Origin: Raffaelea ambrosiae
Taxonomy: Eukaryota; Ascomycota; Sordariomycetes; Ophiostomatales; Ophiostomataceae
Reading direction: 5' to 3'
Length of the DNA stretch: 64,000 nt
Assembly (NCBI GenBank): GCA_002778195.1
Contig: PCDI01000002.1
Span: 2,989,234 to 3,053,233, forward strand
The notes under the pieces are model-generated. The model made no database searches and was not told where the DNA came from. It worked only from the letters and a program-made list of their open reading frames with translations. The stretch's first letter is position 1; the number at the start of each line of letters is the position of its first letter. Shown one piece after another: positions 1 through 8,881 of the stretch. Made by a program: the position numbers and the translations under genes.

Positions 1-1574
1 ACTGGCTTCAGCTCCACATCGGCGCCCGGCACGCCCGCACGCTCCATGACCGACTCCGTGCCTGCATCCCACTCGGTGCGGAACAGCGTGCAGCCGATCG
101 CCTGGAGGTTGTGCTTGCTGACAAAACTGCGCACAGAAAACTTCTCCCGAGCCAGGAGCTGCTTCCTGCCTCCTCCACCCTCCTCCTCTTGTTGTCCGTA
201 GGCGGCCTGGAGACTGGCGACATCCACACGACTCGATGAGGGCTCAGCGTCACTGCTGCTGCTGCTGCTGCTGCTGCTGACATCCGAAGAAGAAGAAGAC
301 TGGTCGTCCCGTGCCTGCTCCAGCACCAGGACGGCCAACCGCTGCGGGCCCGAGCCCTCTTGCGCAAAGGCTGGCAGCCACGGCAGGATGATCTGTGAGG
401 CCGCGTCAAGACGGCTGAGCGGCACCGACGGGTCCGTGGGCGCCAATGGGATGTTGGCAGCCAGGAAGTGGCAGCGGGTCGTGAAGCTGTCGTTGGAAAA
501 GTCCGGCACGTCAGGGTCGACAATGGCGATGGTCACGAGGCGGGTGCCGCGGTCAAACACCTGCACGCGCAGCCGTGGGATCACTTCGCTGATCAGACTG
601 TCGATAATGGCGCCGGGCGCAACCTTGTAGCTGCGGAAGAAGAGCTCGACATCGGCACGGGGCACCAGCTGGGAGGCCGGCAGCAGATCTGGCTGCAGGT
701 GGAACTGGTCGATGCGCTGCTGGATCAGGCGCAGAGGACGGCCGCGCCAGCGCTGTTCGGCCAGATAGCGGTAGATTGGCTTGTTCATGTCGCCTAGAAG
801 GAAGAAAGGAAGCAAAAATAGTTAGCAACCAACTCTAGCAAGACAACTCTTTAAAAAAAAAAACCCGGTCCCGTCCCCCCGAAAAGAAAAAAAAAAATTA
901 TTCTTACCCAGCCCGTCTTCAAAGCGCCGCTTGACCACAGGGTCGTTGATATCGGCCAGGACCTTGAGCTCCTCGACGTGCTTGCGCAGACTGGCCAGAC
1001 GCCTCTGGATGTAAGCCCCGCCGCCGCGCGACGTGACCTGCAGCTCCCCGCGCTGCACAGCTTCCAGTTTCCGGATCTTGGCCGTCTCCACGGCGATCTG
1101 CTTGATCTTCTGGTCACGGTCGGCCTGCAGAACCTTGCGGGCTTCCTGGAAGCACTGGTACGGCATCAGCTCAAACGGGACCGGGCCGGCACCGGCTGCT
1201 TCTGCCAATGTCGTCGCCCGAATGGCTGCACGGCGTCGTCGAGAGCCGACAGGCGGCATGCCCTTCTTCATGAGCTCCTTTTCCGCCCATGGCAGGGTGG
1301 TGAGGTTCGGGTCCAGCTCCCAGCCCTCCAGCGCCTCCTGATTGCTGCTGTTGTTTATTGGCTCCTTGGAGACCGAGCCGTTCCATTGGCGTGTCGAGGA
1401 CGAAAAGGAGCGAAGGTAGGCGGACGTGGCGTCAGCAGAGGGGGAAAAAGAAGTCGAAGCAAAGGTCGACGGGGCGGGTCGGAGGGGCAGCACGGAGCTG
1501 CTGCCGGCCGCCTCGACACGGCAGCTGCGCAGGCACCGGACCAGTGGCCTCGCTGCCGGAGAGTACCTTGACAT
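1..1574 (-). CDS. MRPL35: Mitochondrial large-subunit ribosomal protein mL38 (MRPL35 type), 3' end outside window
   Basis: Component of the mitochondrial 54S ribosomal subunit, built on a phosphatidylethanolamine-binding-protein (PEBP) fold. Exon 1 runs from the ATG at 1574 to 908; the intron is 907-794 (GTAAGA donor, GCTAAC branch at 826-821, TAG acceptor); exon 2 starts at 793 and is still open at base 1. About 486 residues are visible. The first ~30 residues are Arg/Ser-rich without acids (MSRYSPAARPLVRCLRSCR), a typical matrix presequence. A Lys/Glu-rich helical part follows (residues ~130-220), then the PEBP part with VDPDVPDF, and FSVRSFVSKHNL followed by GCTLFRTEWD near the visible end, which match fungal mL38. 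A Ser run coded by TCT/AGC repeats (about 244-300) interrupts the PEBP domain. It is divergent from the uL4m gene. The family call is firm; the C-terminus cannot be seen. Confidence 0.88.
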
Positions 1575-2153
1575 TGTCAGGCTGCAGAAAGGGGTGGCGT
1601 GGATGTGACGAGACGTGAACTCGTCTCCTTGTGTTCTTCTTCCCTTTTTTTTTTCCCCGTCTGATAGACGAGTGAAAGCAAACCCAGAAAAAAATTAACT
1701 GAGGTGAAGATGGCTCAACGTGATTGGCCAATGTCGATTCCAAACAGTCACGTGGTATACGTCGACGACAACAATTCAGGAAGCCATTCTCAACACGAGA
1801 CTGCAGCTTTGATCGTATGAAAAATTCTGGTCCCGCAAATGTGAGCTTGTAAAATCCATTTATATTCTGCATTCTTGGTCTGCCGATTCTGTGGGCGGAC
1901 GATACCAGGATCGTGGTTGAAGCAGGATGTGGTCACGTGAGCATACATCCCGCCAGGCCCCCCAAAAAAGTCAACCTATGGCAAGAGCTGCTTTGCGCTT
2001 AAGCAAATCTTTTGACTAGAGCATCCAGCCAAGAGAACTACACGCCTCGTCCAACAAGGCTGCTTCTCGCTGGCAATTCGGCTGCCTGAGACTTGCTTGC
2101 TCTCAATTGGACCCTTCTCCGTCCATTTCTTCCCTCTCTTCACCTTGCCCAGG
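1575..2153. promoter_or_regulatory. Shared divergent promoter of two mitoribosomal genes
   Basis: This 579-bp spacer separates the start codons of mL38 (minus) and uL4m (plus), so it must hold both promoters. It contains two CACGTG cores: TCACGTGG at 1748-1755 and the perfect palindrome TCACGTGA at 1933-1940. CACGTG is the binding site of Cbf1/Tye7-type bHLH factors in fungi; use of these sites here is inference. No TATA box stands out. Confidence 0.6.
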
Positions 2154-3308
2154 ATGGCTGCACGACGAGGCGTCCAGGGTCTGACTGAGGCCCTGAACGG
2201 CCTTTCCCTGTCGCCACGAGCGGCATCAAAAACTCTGTCGGTAAGGACATACCTCCTATGCTCCTTTGGATTGGCGTTTATGTGGGACATGCAGTTTTGA
2301 TAGTTTGTACTGACAAGATATTTTCTTTTTTTTTTTCTAAAGCAGATCCGCCTCGCCTCCCTCTCCCGATCCATGGCCACCGAAGCCGCCGCCACCACAT
2401 CAGCACAGCCCACATCGTCGTCACCACTATCACAATCTTCTTCTACCCCGCCTACGTCTACGGTCGTTCCGATTGCTGACCGCACCGTGCCCGTCACCGT
2501 CTTTGCATTCCCCAGCCTCGAACCGCGCGCGCTCGAGCATTGGTCCGCGCAGCACCTGCACCTGCCACTGCGCCGCGACCTGTTGCACTTGGCTGTCGTC
2601 TACGAGGGCGACAACACGCGGCAGGGCACCGCATCGTCGAAAACGCGGTGGGATGTGCGGGGCTCGCACCGCAAGATGCGGCCGCAAAAGGGCACGGGCA
2701 GTGCGCGTGTTGGTACGCGGCAGTCGCCCCTGCTGCGGGGTGGCGGCAAGGTGTTTGGTCCGCACCCGCGGGATTTTGGCACGCAGCTGAACCGCAAGGT
2801 GTACGACCGGGCGTGGCGGACGGCGCTGTCGTACCGGTACCGGCGCGGGGAGCTGTTTGTGTGCCAGGACGGGATGGAGCTGCCGCTGCCCGAAGCGTTT
2901 TTGCGACTGGCATCGACGGGGACGCTGGACCGCACGCTGGAGGACGGTTTTGTGCGGCGCTACGTTCGCACGCTGCTGAACGGACCCGATGAAGAGAACT
3001 ACGCCGGCTTGTCCACTCTGGGCTCCATCGGCCAGGCGTGGGGCCGCAGCGCTGGCCGCACCACGTTCATCACGTCTGACCGCCGGCCCAACCTGTTCAC
3101 GAGCCTCGAGGCCTCAGGCGAGGATGGCCGCGCCATGGCTGTGGCCGATGTCGACGTCAAGGACTTGCTCGAGACGGGCCGCCTAGTCATTGAACGCTCA
3201 GCCCTCTGCGAAATTATTGAGCGCCACCAAAGCGACCTCGTCAGCCGTGTGTTCATCAACGGTGTGCAGAAGCGCGGGCCACCGGTGGGACATGCCGTTG
3301 TCGAGTAA
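2154..3308 (+). CDS. YML6: Mitochondrial large-subunit ribosomal protein uL4m (YmL6/L4)
   Basis: Mitochondrial member of the universal L4 family, binding 23S-type rRNA near the peptide exit tunnel. Exon 1 is 2154-2240 (29 codons), the intron 2241-2345 (GTAAGG donor, ACTGAC branch, AAGCAG acceptor) and exon 2 2346-3308; the join is phase 0 and gives 349 residues. The first 38 residues (start MAARRGVQGLTEALN) are basic and acid-poor, as in a matrix presequence. An internal ATG at 2373 would remove it, so I prefer the two-exon model. The L4 signature is at about residues 135-173: SHRKMRPQKGTGSARVGT, then SPLLRGGGKVFGPHPRDF. The Ser/Thr/Pro-rich stretch 40-70 is lineage-specific linker. Confidence 0.92.
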
Positions 3309-4548
3309 ATAGCAGCAAGGAACCGAAGCCGAGGGCAGTGGCAAACAGATTAGATGAAGAGAACATAGTTTTGCTGTCGGAACAGCCTTGGTTAAGGAAG
3401 CATCGCTGGTTCTCGTGGCGGTCGTGACGATCCTGTACTGATAAATGGATGTATAAAACAATTCAAAAGCTCTTCGTGTTCTTGTATACAGTCCGAGCAC
3501 CTGCAGCAGCATTGCACTGAAAGGTACACAGGCGTAAGGGGTGCCCATTCCCCAGCGCATGCTGGCCATCCGCGCCCTGGGTATGTCGTGCCATCCTTTC
3601 TGTGGTCCGATCTTGTCAGATATAGCTCTTTGATAATAACAGAGAAATACCACTGCTGGAAATTGCACCCAGGATCCGCGGGAAGGAATGTATTCTTTCC
3701 AGCCCAGAAAACCAACGACCAAGGCAGAGTCAAAACATGAGGAAATTCAAAGGCGCCTGAAAACACCGTTAGAACCCCAGAGCATGAGCCTGGAAACCAG
3801 TAACAAGTTCGGAAACAGTGTTTGTTCCACTCAAGGTATAGTTACATCTGCCACAAATTTGGCCCAAGACACTGTAAAGCATAACGGAAACAAAACAAAA
3901 AAACAATACGAATAAGCCCAGGTATGAATCAAAACAAACTCGAGAAGGTGACGCAGTACGAAGCTTTTTTCTTCTATTTTTTTCTTTTAACTAAGGACAG
4001 AGGCTTATAAGGTGTATCACCACCAGTATCCTACAAAAAGACTAGAGTATTCACTTTTTAGTGGTTTTATCAGTTAAGATAATTTATACTAGTCTAATAA
4101 GAGACTTGTAAAGAGCTCTCCAGGGCAAACAGTCAACCCTTAGAAGGTGTATCAAGAATAATCAACCGAAAATAAAAATCAACGCTTAGCCATAAGGAGT
4201 GCTATTTAACCACTTAATCTGCAAGGTTCTGGTGCCCCCCCTCCCACATCCTGCAGAAGTAGCCCTACATCAATCAACTCACGACCCTATCATACATCTC
4301 TCAATATCCGTGTATTCGCCAAATTGGGCTGGAGGAGCAAATTCTGGCGGGACGGGGAGGTCTGTAAGCGTAGGCGACGGTTGGGCGGATGACACTAGAA
4401 GGCTGTGTTAGTATCGGGTACACAGTGAACAGCTCCAAATCGGGTGTCAGGGGAGAGGGGAAGGTATGTAGGGGTACAGAATAAAAAGTAAGTAGGCAGA
4501 GCGAAGACTTTGAGGCAGGTTAAGAAGCAGATCCAAAGTAAGTTACAA
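3309..4548. other. Convergent 3' spacer, no gene seen
   Basis: Lies between the stop codons of uL4m and the bZIP gene and should hold both 3' UTRs. Bases about 3960-4200 are clearly AT-richer than the surroundings. No open frame, RNA gene or repeat could be supported. Confidence 0.5.
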
Positions 4549-6555
4549 CTAAAACCACTTGCCATTTGATGTCACGTTGCTCGTCCGCCTATCGGCGAAG
4601 TCCATCGGGGGGGTGAAGGTAGTGCCGCCGGTGTAGGCAGTCACCATGGAAGTCATGCTTGTGTTGCGACTGTGGATTTGCGGGTTAAAGGCTGTCGGAG
4701 ACTCGGCGATATCAGATCGCGGAGACGGTCCAGAGTTTATGGGCGTGATCGGCTGAGGGGGGGTCTGAGGTGTGAGTTGCTGAGGTGTGAGCTGCTGAGG
4801 TGTGAGTTGCTGAGGTGTGAGTTGCTGAGGTGTGGGTTGCTGAGGTGTGAGTTGCTGAGGTGTGAGTTGCTGAGGTGTGAGTTGCTGAGGTATGAGTTGC
4901 TGAGGTGTGAGTTGCTGAGATGTGAGCTGCTGAGATGTGAGCTGCTGAGATCCGGTCTGCGGGGATCCGATCTGCGGGGATCCGATCTGTCGGTGCTGCC
5001 GGTGCTGCCGGTGCTGTCGGTGCTGCCGGTGCTGCTGGTGCTGCCGGTGCTGTCGGCTTGGTTCCTGTGCCATCATCGACAGGCCGCTGAGCTGCAACTC
5101 CTCGTTATCCATAGATTGCAAGATGTTATTTGCAAAACTCGGGGCTGTGCCGAAGGGCGTGCTTTGGGGTGTGCTCTGGGGGTGTGCTTGAGGCATGTCG
5201 TGGGGGATCCTGGATGGCATACCAGATGGTATGTCTAGCCGCAGAGCAGCCATACGGCCCTGTCCACCTTGCCGTTCGAGTGGTAGTGGCGCCCCAGCTT
5301 GAGCATCGTGCAGGCCGCTATGCAGAGCGTTGGACATGCCAGGCATCCCACTCGGTAGTCTGCCCGTGTTTGGCTGGAATGGCTGCATGCCTGGCTGCAT
5401 GACCAGCCGCATGTTTGGCGGCATGCCCTGCTGCAGGTCCTGTTGCAGGCCCTGTTGCAGGCCCTGTTGCATGCCTTGTTGCAGGCCCTGTTGTAGGCCC
5501 TGTTGCAGGCTGTGTTGCCGGGCGACTCGTTGCATGCCCGGCCGCCTGCCCGGCTGCAGAGCCTGTCGCATTGGCAGTTGTTGCATGCTCGGTGGTGGCG
5601 TCTCGGGCTGCAAGGTAGTATCTCCGTACAAAGCCGCTTGCTGTGCCTGCTGAGCAATCCAGGTGTTGATGATCGGATCTTTGCAGCCAGCATGGAGCAT
5701 GACCCGGGTTTTGAGGCAGCGGATCTCAGCTTCCAATCTAGACTTCTCTGCACAGTTGTCGGCAAGCTTCTTCTCAAGCTCGCTTCTTTGTCGCTGGAGT
5801 AGCATCTCCTGGTCTTTCCTCTTCTGTCGGCATTTGCTTGCGGCGGCCCGGTTCCGTTCTAGAAACTTTAGGCGCTTTACGTCGTCCTCGCTGTTTGGAT
5901 CAAAGGCGGCCTTCCGCTTCCGCTTCCGTCGCGAGCTGGGCAGTCCAGCAGCTTGCCCTTGACCATTGCCACTGGCTTGGTCTGATGGCGCGGCCACTTC
6001 TTCTTCTGTCCGTCCATCGTTGAGATTGACGGCAATATCCTCGCCGACGGCAGCGTCAAACAGGCTGTTGTGGTTTGCTACGACGCTGTTGTCAAGCTGC
6101 GTGCTCTCCTCCTGGCCGGTTGCGTGCAGTTCGAGGCTTGGCTGTGTGCTGTCCAGCACTCTGGCGTGGGGGATGTGGTGCTCTCCATCCTGCGAGAGCG
6201 GCATGCGCGACGAGGTATCCATAGCGTTTCCATGGCCAGTAGCAAACTCATCTAGCGGGTCATCGTCATCGACGCCATCGAAAGAGCAGCATTCCGGGGT
6301 CTGGATAGCGGATTCGGGGTTGCTGGCCGGTTCCAGGTCGGGGTCGGAAAGAAATTCGTTGGAGAGCAAGTAGCCCTCGTTGTCGTCGATGGAAAGCTCT
6401 TGTTTGGTGAGGTCCTCCTCATAGAGGAAATTGTCGTGGCCATCCATGGTGAACACTTGGCTGTCAGAGTATTCGCGGTCTTGCATAATCACGGGCAGAC
6501 TAAAGGTGTGTTCGGCGTCGGAGTGGTAATCACTGAGAAATTGAGGCGTGGACAT
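4549..6555 (-). CDS. ATF/CREB-type bZIP transcription factor with Gln-rich repeats
   Basis: Single-exon gene of 668 residues from the ATG at 6555. The N-terminal 200 residues are acidic and Ser-rich, resembling an activation region. A Lys/Arg patch (SSRRKRKRKAAFDP, about 207-220) precedes the DNA-binding basic region ERNRAAASKCRQKRK (about 233-247), which has the invariant Asn and Arg of bZIP contacts. A leucine-zipper coiled coil covers roughly 250-290. The C-terminal 370 residues are Gln/Pro/Met-rich and contain three coding tandem repeats: Gln-Gln-Gly-Leu/Met units, His-Arg-Gln triplets and Leu-Thr-Pro-Gln-Gln pentads. The basic region fits the Atf1/AtfA-AtfB group that serves stress, conidial and secondary-metabolism control, but the exact orthologue cannot be fixed from sequence alone. 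A long open frame on the opposite strand comes from the 15-bp periodicity and is not a gene. Confidence 0.88.
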   Translation of the reverse strand: MSTPQFLSDYHSDAEHTFSLPVIMQDREYSDSQVFTMDGHDNFLYEEDLTKQELSIDDNEGYLLSNEFLSDPDLEPASNPESAIQTPECCSFDGVDDDDPLDEFATGHGNAMDTSSRMPLSQDGEHHIPHARVLDSTQPSLELHATGQEESTQLDNSVVANHNSLFDAAVGEDIAVNLNDGRTEEEVAAPSDQASGNGQGQAAGLPSSRRKRKRKAAFDPNSEDDVKRLKFLERNRAAASKCRQKRKDQEMLLQRQRSELEKKLADNCAEKSRLEAEIRCLKTRVMLHAGCKDPIINTWIAQQAQQAALYGDTTLQPETPPPSMQQLPMRQALQPGRRPGMQRVARQHSLQQGLQQGLQQGMQQGLQQGLQQDLQQGMPPNMRLVMQPGMQPFQPNTGRLPSGMPGMSNALHSGLHDAQAGAPLPLERQGGQGRMAALRLDIPSGMPSRIPHDMPQAHPQSTPQSTPFGTAPSFANNILQSMDNEELQLSGLSMMAQEPSRQHRQHQQHRQHRQHRQHRQHRQIGSPQIGSPQTGSQQLTSQQLTSQQLTPQQLIPQQLTPQQLTPQQLTPQQPTPQQLTPQQLTPQQLTPQQLTPQTPPQPITPINSGPSPRSDIAESPTAFNPQIHSRNTSMTSMVTAYTGGTTFTPPMDFADRRTSNVTSNGKWF
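4766..4990 (-). repeat. 15-bp coding minisatellite (Leu-Thr-Pro-Gln-Gln units)
   Basis: Twelve consecutive 15-bp units of plus-strand TGAGGTGTGAGTTGC (4766-4945) with only scattered substitutions, then three diverged units to 4990. The 15-bp length keeps the bZIP frame, so unit gain or loss would change the Gln-rich tail by five residues each time. Confidence 0.9.
4990..5058 (-). repeat. 9-bp coding repeat (His-Arg-Gln / Gln-His units)
   Basis: About seven 9-bp units of plus-strand CGGTGCTGC type, adjoining the 15-bp array and encoding a basic His-Arg-Gln tract in the bZIP protein. In frame, so tolerated length variation is plausible. Confidence 0.75.
5425..5512 (-). repeat. 15-bp coding repeat (Gln-Gln-Gly-Leu-Gln units)
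   Basis: About six units based on plus-strand CCTGTTGCAGG encode alternating Gln-Gln-Gly-Leu and Gln-Gly-Met steps in the bZIP protein. It is a second, independent repeat with a different 15-bp unit from the one at 4766. Confidence 0.75.
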
Positions 6556-7564
6556 GTTGGCGTCCTCGTTGTCGAGAGTTAAATATGCGTGGAGAAGACG
6601 ACAGCAGACAGGTCACAGAACCGGGTCCTGTCGTCGTTGCCGTCAGCTTTTATGATGCGTCTGTGACAATTGACTTACACGCCATCTTCTTTTTGTCTCC
6701 CGCACAGATTTTTTTTTTCTCTCTCGCACAGAACCAACAGCCAACAAGAGTCATATAAAGCCGCGCAGCAAACGTAATCGAACAAGAGACGGACGTAGAT
6801 ACGCACTCTTATAATGACCCGTTCCAGGTAGGGCGGTCCCCAATGAGGTGCTGGGTCTGTTTGATAGAAGATGCTGGTGGCGAGTATAATGACGGTGCTG
6901 CATTAGTTGGTCGCTGGGCCTCCCACTATGTACTTGGTCGGGCAGCACGGTGTGCTACTATTTAGTTATGTATTAATCTTTACAAGTAGTGCCGCCCGTA
7001 GGCCTTGCTGCAGCGGCCCATTGGTGGGAAGGAACAGTGCTGAAACCGCGCCAGCAGCCCAGGGAGCAGGTGGGTGTGGACGAACGCATGCAGCTTGGCC
7101 CATGGTGGGCTGTCTCTCTTCCCCCCCAAACCGAAGAAAAAAGTGGAGAAGGTGTGGTGCTCGGATAGTGGCGGGGGGGCTCTCTCTTGGAGAGCGAGCT
7201 GCCCCCATCTGGGGCCAAGGAGTGACTTTCCCACCCAATCCGAATACGCCCCGCTTTTCTTTTCAGCGTGTTAGAAAGGTACATTCTCGCCTGTGCATAA
7301 ATGCCGCACTAAGTCTGTACTATCTAACAGCCTTGTCTCAGAGCTTGCCCTAGCTCTTTGCTGGCATGTCTGGATTGTCGATCCCGTCCGCACGGTGGGC
7401 AACCAACTTCCTGTTGCCGATCCTGGGACGGTTGCGACCAAAAGCAGAGGCCAGCGCCCCAGGAACGCACTTTTGGCTGTTCCTGGGATAGACTTTCTGG
7501 AAGCTCTGACCATAAAATAAAAGTCGAAATAAAATAGGAAATTCCATGTGAGACAAGAGACAAA

Positions 7565-7634
7565 GCTGGACAAAGCGGGCTGGACAAAGTGAGCTGGACA
7601 AAGTGAGCTGGACAAAGCAAGCTGGACAAAGCAA
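7565..7634. repeat. 14-bp minisatellite, five units
   Basis: Five head-to-tail units of GCTGGACAAAG plus a variable last three bases (CGG, TGA, TGA, CAA, CAA). Non-coding; no function is apparent. Confidence 0.85.
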
Positions 7635-8036
7635 GTGAGAGACATGGATTAGCCCAACACAGGCCAAAACAACAACACGAGGGGGGAGAGGAGACACGGA
7701 CGAGAGCAAAAAAGAAAAGAGATGACAGAACAAGCCAGCCCATTCGCCCGCATATGCAGCTCGTCCGTAGCCCGCTTTCGAGAAAGAAAAAAATCATTAC
7801 ATTGCCATGACGCCTAGACTTGTCACATGCTTCCATGTTGCAGTACTCGTACATCTGTCACGGCAACCAACGGCAGCGGCATAGCTCTCCGACTTCAGAT
7901 TTAGCACCACATCTTGACGTGCAACGTACCGTGTGAGGGTGTGAAAAGGGACGCTCAAAGACTCATCGTTCGTCTCGTGTCACATGACACCACCTAACAA
8001 CACAATGTCCGTGTCACGTGGGCTTCAATTAGACAG

Positions 8037-8042
8037 ACGCGT
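8037..8042. promoter_or_regulatory. MCB box (ACGCGT) upstream of RFA3
   Basis: Perfect ACGCGT palindrome about 195 bp before the RFA3 ATG. In yeasts this is the MBF (Mbp1-Swi6) site that drives G1/S expression of DNA-synthesis genes, including RFA genes. Its use here is inferred from the match and the nature of the gene. Confidence 0.5.
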
Positions 8043-8234
8043 CGCGGGGACAGGCAAGGCGCGTTTTGCCCCTCCTAGGCTACGCAGAGTGAACAAGAAG
8101 GCATTCCCTCTGGACCTCTCTCGATCTCTACCCCTCTCTACGTTCATCTTCCCTGCAACTCACGCCGCTATCCTTCTGCCTCGTCTTCTCTTTCCCCGGT
8201 CTTCTCAATATCCAAAAATAAAAAATAAAAAATT

Positions 8235-8881
8235 ATGGATCAGACTTCTACGCCACGAGTGAGCTGCTCGTACCTCAACAGCTATGTCGGTCAGAACGTG
8301 ATGGTCGTGGGCAAGGTCGTGCAGCTGCTTGGAGACAGCGCCATCCTAGATGCTGATGGACACATTACAGCACAGTTGAACAGGGTACGTTGCGAGGAAG
8401 GGGGGGTCTGGGACTGGCGGTGACGAGGGTGTGGCAAGACTGTGGCAGGTCCAAAGCCGAGATGCAAAGAGGGAAATGCATGGAACAGAGGATACACAAG
8501 AGGCACAAAAGACCACAAAAGGGTCACAGAAGAGCCACGAGGCCCATCGAGAACGACTACTGAGACCAAGCAAAAAAAAAAACTGACCATTCGTTGTTTT
8601 GATCACAAAACAGGAAGCACATCTTGTGGGCGGCAATGCAGCACAGATTGTCGGCAAGGTCACGCCGGACCTGTCGATCAAGGTGTTGAGCTCCCAAGAT
8701 CTGGGCGTCGACGTGGGTAAGTTTTTCTGACTCATCTCTCGTGTGTCTCTTTGAAAATCTCTCATGTTCCTTTCTGTTTCTCTCTTTAACAAATCTACAA
8801 GACCTGGACCTGGCGCAAAAGGTCGTAGAGGTGACACAGGAGCACAAGTCGCTGTTTGCGTACGACAGGCCCGGCCCGTAA
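8235..8881 (+). CDS. RFA3: Replication protein A small subunit (Rfa3/RPA14)
   Basis: Smallest subunit of the heterotrimeric single-stranded-DNA-binding complex RPA, used in replication, repair and recombination in the nucleus. Three exons: 8235-8384, 8614-8716 and 8802-8881; introns 8385-8613 (GTACGT..CAG) and 8717-8801 (GTAAGT..AAG). The spliced product is 110 residues, close to the family length (about 104-122). It is a single OB fold: RVSCSYLNSYVGQNVMVVGK starts the first strands, AILDADGHITAQL and LSIKVLSSQDLGVDVDLDLA fill the core, and VVEVTQEHKSLF is the C-terminal helix that pairs with the other subunits. It is split among short exons, so no continuous frame shows it. Confidence 0.9.

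Larger units (their letters stand above)
6556..8234. promoter_or_regulatory. Divergent spacer between bZIP and RFA3 genes
   Basis: Contains the 5' flanks of both genes. Near RFA3 lie TCACGTGG (8014-8021), the MCB element ACGCGT (8037-8042) and GGCGCGTTTT at about 8058. A 14-bp minisatellite is at 7565-7634. No further gene is supported. Confidence 0.55.

Noticed and set aside
4672..5238. 188-codon plus-strand frame of Cys-Glu-Leu-Leu-Arg repeats
   Set aside because: It is the antisense reading of the 15-bp coding minisatellite of the bZIP gene; the periodicity keeps it open.
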